Positions 62,234 to 64,000 of a stretch of 64,000 nt of DNA are shown here, one piece after another. Both the position numbers and the translations under genes were made by a program. Source of the stretch: Methanolinea sp. Lineage in GTDB: Archaea > Halobacteriota > Methanomicrobia > Methanomicrobiales > Methanospirillaceae. The notes under the pieces are model-generated. The model did no database searches, had not been told where the DNA came from, and saw only the letters and a program-made list of their open reading frames with translations. The DNA lies in the NCBI GenBank assembly GCA_018262855.1, contig JADFDO010000011.1, forward strand, positions 1 through 64,000. Direction: 5' to 3'. How positions within the stretch are numbered: the stretch's first letter is position 1; each line of letters opens with the position of its first letter.

Positions 62234-64000
62234 ATGCCCCCCCTTGATCTCTCCCGGTTTACCGGGCTCTCGACAGAGGAAGCCCAGCGGCGTCTCACGA
62301 GAGACGGCTTCAATGAACTTCCTTCACCGGATACCCGGGGGATACTCGGTATCATCCTGGAAGTTATCCGGGAGCCCATGTTTCTCCTTCTCGTCGGTGC
62401 CGGGGCCATCTACTTTGTCCTCGGCGATGTCGAAGAAGGGGCACTCCTCCTGTCCTTTGTCCTGGTGATCATCGGGATCACGGTCTACCAGGAACGAAAA
62501 ACCGAGCGGGCGCTCGAGGCACTCAGGAACCTTTCGAGTCCCCGGGCGCTCGTGATCAGGGACGGCCAGCTGGTGCGGATCGCAGGAAGGGATGTGGTGA
62601 AAGGTGACATCCTTGTCGTGAGCGAGGGTGACCGTATCGCGGCAGACGCCCTCCTTGCCGCATCCACCAATCTCTCCGTTGATGAATCGCTCCTCACCGG
62701 AGAATCGGTTCCGGTCAGGAAACTCCCGCCTGTGGGGAATCCCGGCGAACGGCACCCTGGCGGTGACGACCAGCCATGGCTCTATTCGGGGACCCTTGTT
62801 GTCCAGGGGCAGGGTGTCGCAGAAGTGGTCTCGACCGGCATCAATACCAGGATGGGGGAGATTGGAAAAGCGCTGCAGGCCGTCGAAACGGAAGAGACCC
62901 GCCTGCATGTCGAGACTGCGCATATCGTCAGGAGCATAGCACTCATCGGGTTCTTCCTGGTGGTCATCGTCGTAGTTGCGTATGGCCTGACACGGGGAGA
63001 CTGGCTCCATGGCCTCCTCGCCGGCATCACGCTCGCAATGGCCATCCTCCCTGAGGAATTCCCGGTTGTACTCACGGTGTTCCTGGCGCTCGGCGCCTGG
63101 CGCCTTTCGAAGATCAGCGTCCTTGCGCGTCATGTCCCTGCGATCGAGACCCTTGGCGCGACCACCGTGCTCTGCACGGACAAGACCGGCACCCTCACCT
63201 TCAACCGTATGACTGTCGCGAAGTGCGTGGTTGCAGGATCCTCGTTCGATTTCCTGGGCGGAGACGAACGATCGCTCCCCGAACCATTCCACGAACTCAT
63301 CGAATACGCAGTCCTCTCCTGCAAGAAAGATCCCTTTGATCCCATGGAGCAGGCGCTTCTGATGACGGGGAATACCGATCTCTCCGGGACCGAGCACCTG
63401 CACGGGGACTGGGAGCTCCTCGTCGAGTACCCGCTCTCCCGTGAACTTCTGGCGATGTCCAATGTCTGGCGGTCGAGGAAGGCTGACGAGTATATCATCG
63501 CCGCAAAGGGAGCGCCGGAGGCAATCTTCGATCTCTGCCATATGGAACCGCAGGAGATCGCGAGACTCACCGTTGATGTGGAAAGCCTTGCTTCTGATGG
63601 CCTTCGGGTGCTTGGCGTGGCAAAATCCCGCTTCAGGTCCGGCCAGCTCCCGGATGGCCAGCATGCGTTTCCCTTCACCTATCTCGGGCTTATCGGGTTT
63701 GCCGACCCAGTGCGGCCTGATGCCGCGGCAGCGGTCAGCGAGTGCAGGATGGCCGGCATACGGGTTGCCATGATCACCGGTGATTACCCTGCGACCGCAC
63801 GGAATATCGCAAGACAGATAGGGCTTCCTGACACCACCTCGGTTCTAACCGGCCCCGATCTTGCCGGGATTCAGCCAGAACAGAGAGACCGGGAGATCCG
63901 CGCAAGTTCCGTCTTCGCCCGCGTAGTCCCCGAACAGAAACTCCAAATCGTTGAGTCCCTGAAATCAGGAGGCGACATCGTGGCCATGACCGGTGACGGT
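62234..64000 (+). CDS. Cation-transporting P-type ATPase, cut by the window end
   Basis: 589 residues are visible, running off the window within the MTGDG hinge motif. Motifs are a cation ATPase N-terminus (LSTEEAQRRLTRDGFNELP), TGES (actuator), AILPEEFPVVLTVF (membrane ion site), DKTGTLT (phosphorylation site) and KGAPEAIFDLC (nucleotide domain). It is of the P2/Ca-type group, but the transported ion cannot be decided. ATG 62234 follows a gene-free 200 bp stretch. The C-terminal membrane region is missing. Confidence 0.92.
   Translation, partial: MPPLDLSRFTGLSTEEAQRRLTRDGFNELPSPDTRGILGIILEVIREPMFLLLVGAGAIYFVLGDVEEGALLLSFVLVIIGITVYQERKTERALEALRNLSSPRALVIRDGQLVRIAGRDVVKGDILVVSEGDRIAADALLAASTNLSVDESLLTGESVPVRKLPPVGNPGERHPGGDDQPWLYSGTLVVQGQGVAEVVSTGINTRMGEIGKALQAVETEETRLHVETAHIVRSIALIGFFLVVIVVVAYGLTRGDWLHGLLAGITLAMAILPEEFPVVLTVFLALGAWRLSKISVLARHVPAIETLGATTVLCTDKTGTLTFNRMTVAKCVVAGSSFDFLGGDERSLPEPFHELIEYAVLSCKKDPFDPMEQALLMTGNTDLSGTEHLHGDWELLVEYPLSRELLAMSNVWRSRKADEYIIAAKGAPEAIFDLCHMEPQEIARLTVDVESLASDGLRVLGVAKSRFRSGQLPDGQHAFPFTYLGLIGFADPVRPDAAAAVSECRMAGIRVAMITGDYPATARNIARQIGLPDTTSVLTGPDLAGIQPEQRDREIRASSVFARVVPEQKLQIVESLKSGGDIVAMTGDG

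Overview
The window looks like a chromosomal segment of a methanogenic archaeon, most likely of the order Methanomicrobiales (Methanoregula/Methanolinea/Methanospirillum-like). Supporting genes are archaeal diphthine synthase, DUF99, DUF357, an FrhB-type F420 protein beside a split archaeal glutamate synthase, an F420H2-oxidase-type flavoprotein with rubredoxin, an archaeal phosphoribulokinase, a NusA-like KH protein and many PAS/MCP signalling genes. Coding DNA is GC-rich and intergenic DNA is AT-rich. The family-level placement is inference.

Layout: 1-8.1 kb holds a partial Cas4-like nuclease, a PepSY-type secreted protein, an ACT/Sua5/nucleotidyltransferase operon, tRNA-Gly(CCC), an AglJ-like glycosyltransferase and three secreted or pilin-like proteins. 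8.2-16.4 kb is a nitrogen island: glnK-amt, glnA, and a four-gene operon of the three glutamate synthase domains plus an FrhB-like F420 subunit. The amt and glnA promoters share an NrpR-like inverted repeat. 16.5-24 kb has secreted proteins (one a papain-like protease), a radical SAM protein, two cis-prenyltransferase paralogues (one without catalytic residues) and PolX. 24-32 kb carries two MCP-CheW sets, CheR, and an HTH-PAS-ATPase regulator whose phospho-acceptor histidine is replaced.

32-39 kb has a DtxR/FeoA regulator, FeoB, two RecA/KaiC-like proteins with lost Walker A lysines (one fused to an intact Ras-like GTPase), DphB, DUF357 and a flippase-like membrane protein. 39-45 kb has a PAS/GAF histidine kinase, two SIMPL paralogues, DUF151, HisE and the NusA-like protein. 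45-50 kb is a single 1525-residue surface protein. 50-53 kb is an aconitase-family dehydratase (two subunits) with its dehydrogenase. 54-57.3 kb is an overlapping three-gene nitrogenase-like operon (H, D-like, K-like), the best candidate for an uncharacterised system. 57-64 kb has TrkH, phosphoribulokinase, FprA, a 52-residue rubredoxin, DUF2148 and a P-type ATPase cut by the window end.

Two non-coding repeat families stand out. One is a ~250-300 bp AT-rich element with degenerate terminal inverted repeats and a GC-rich central hairpin, in three copies (271, 43683, 49763). The other is a 64-66 bp-period hairpin repeat lying next to gene 3' ends (10431, 28908, 54109, with single copies near 16406 and 24094).
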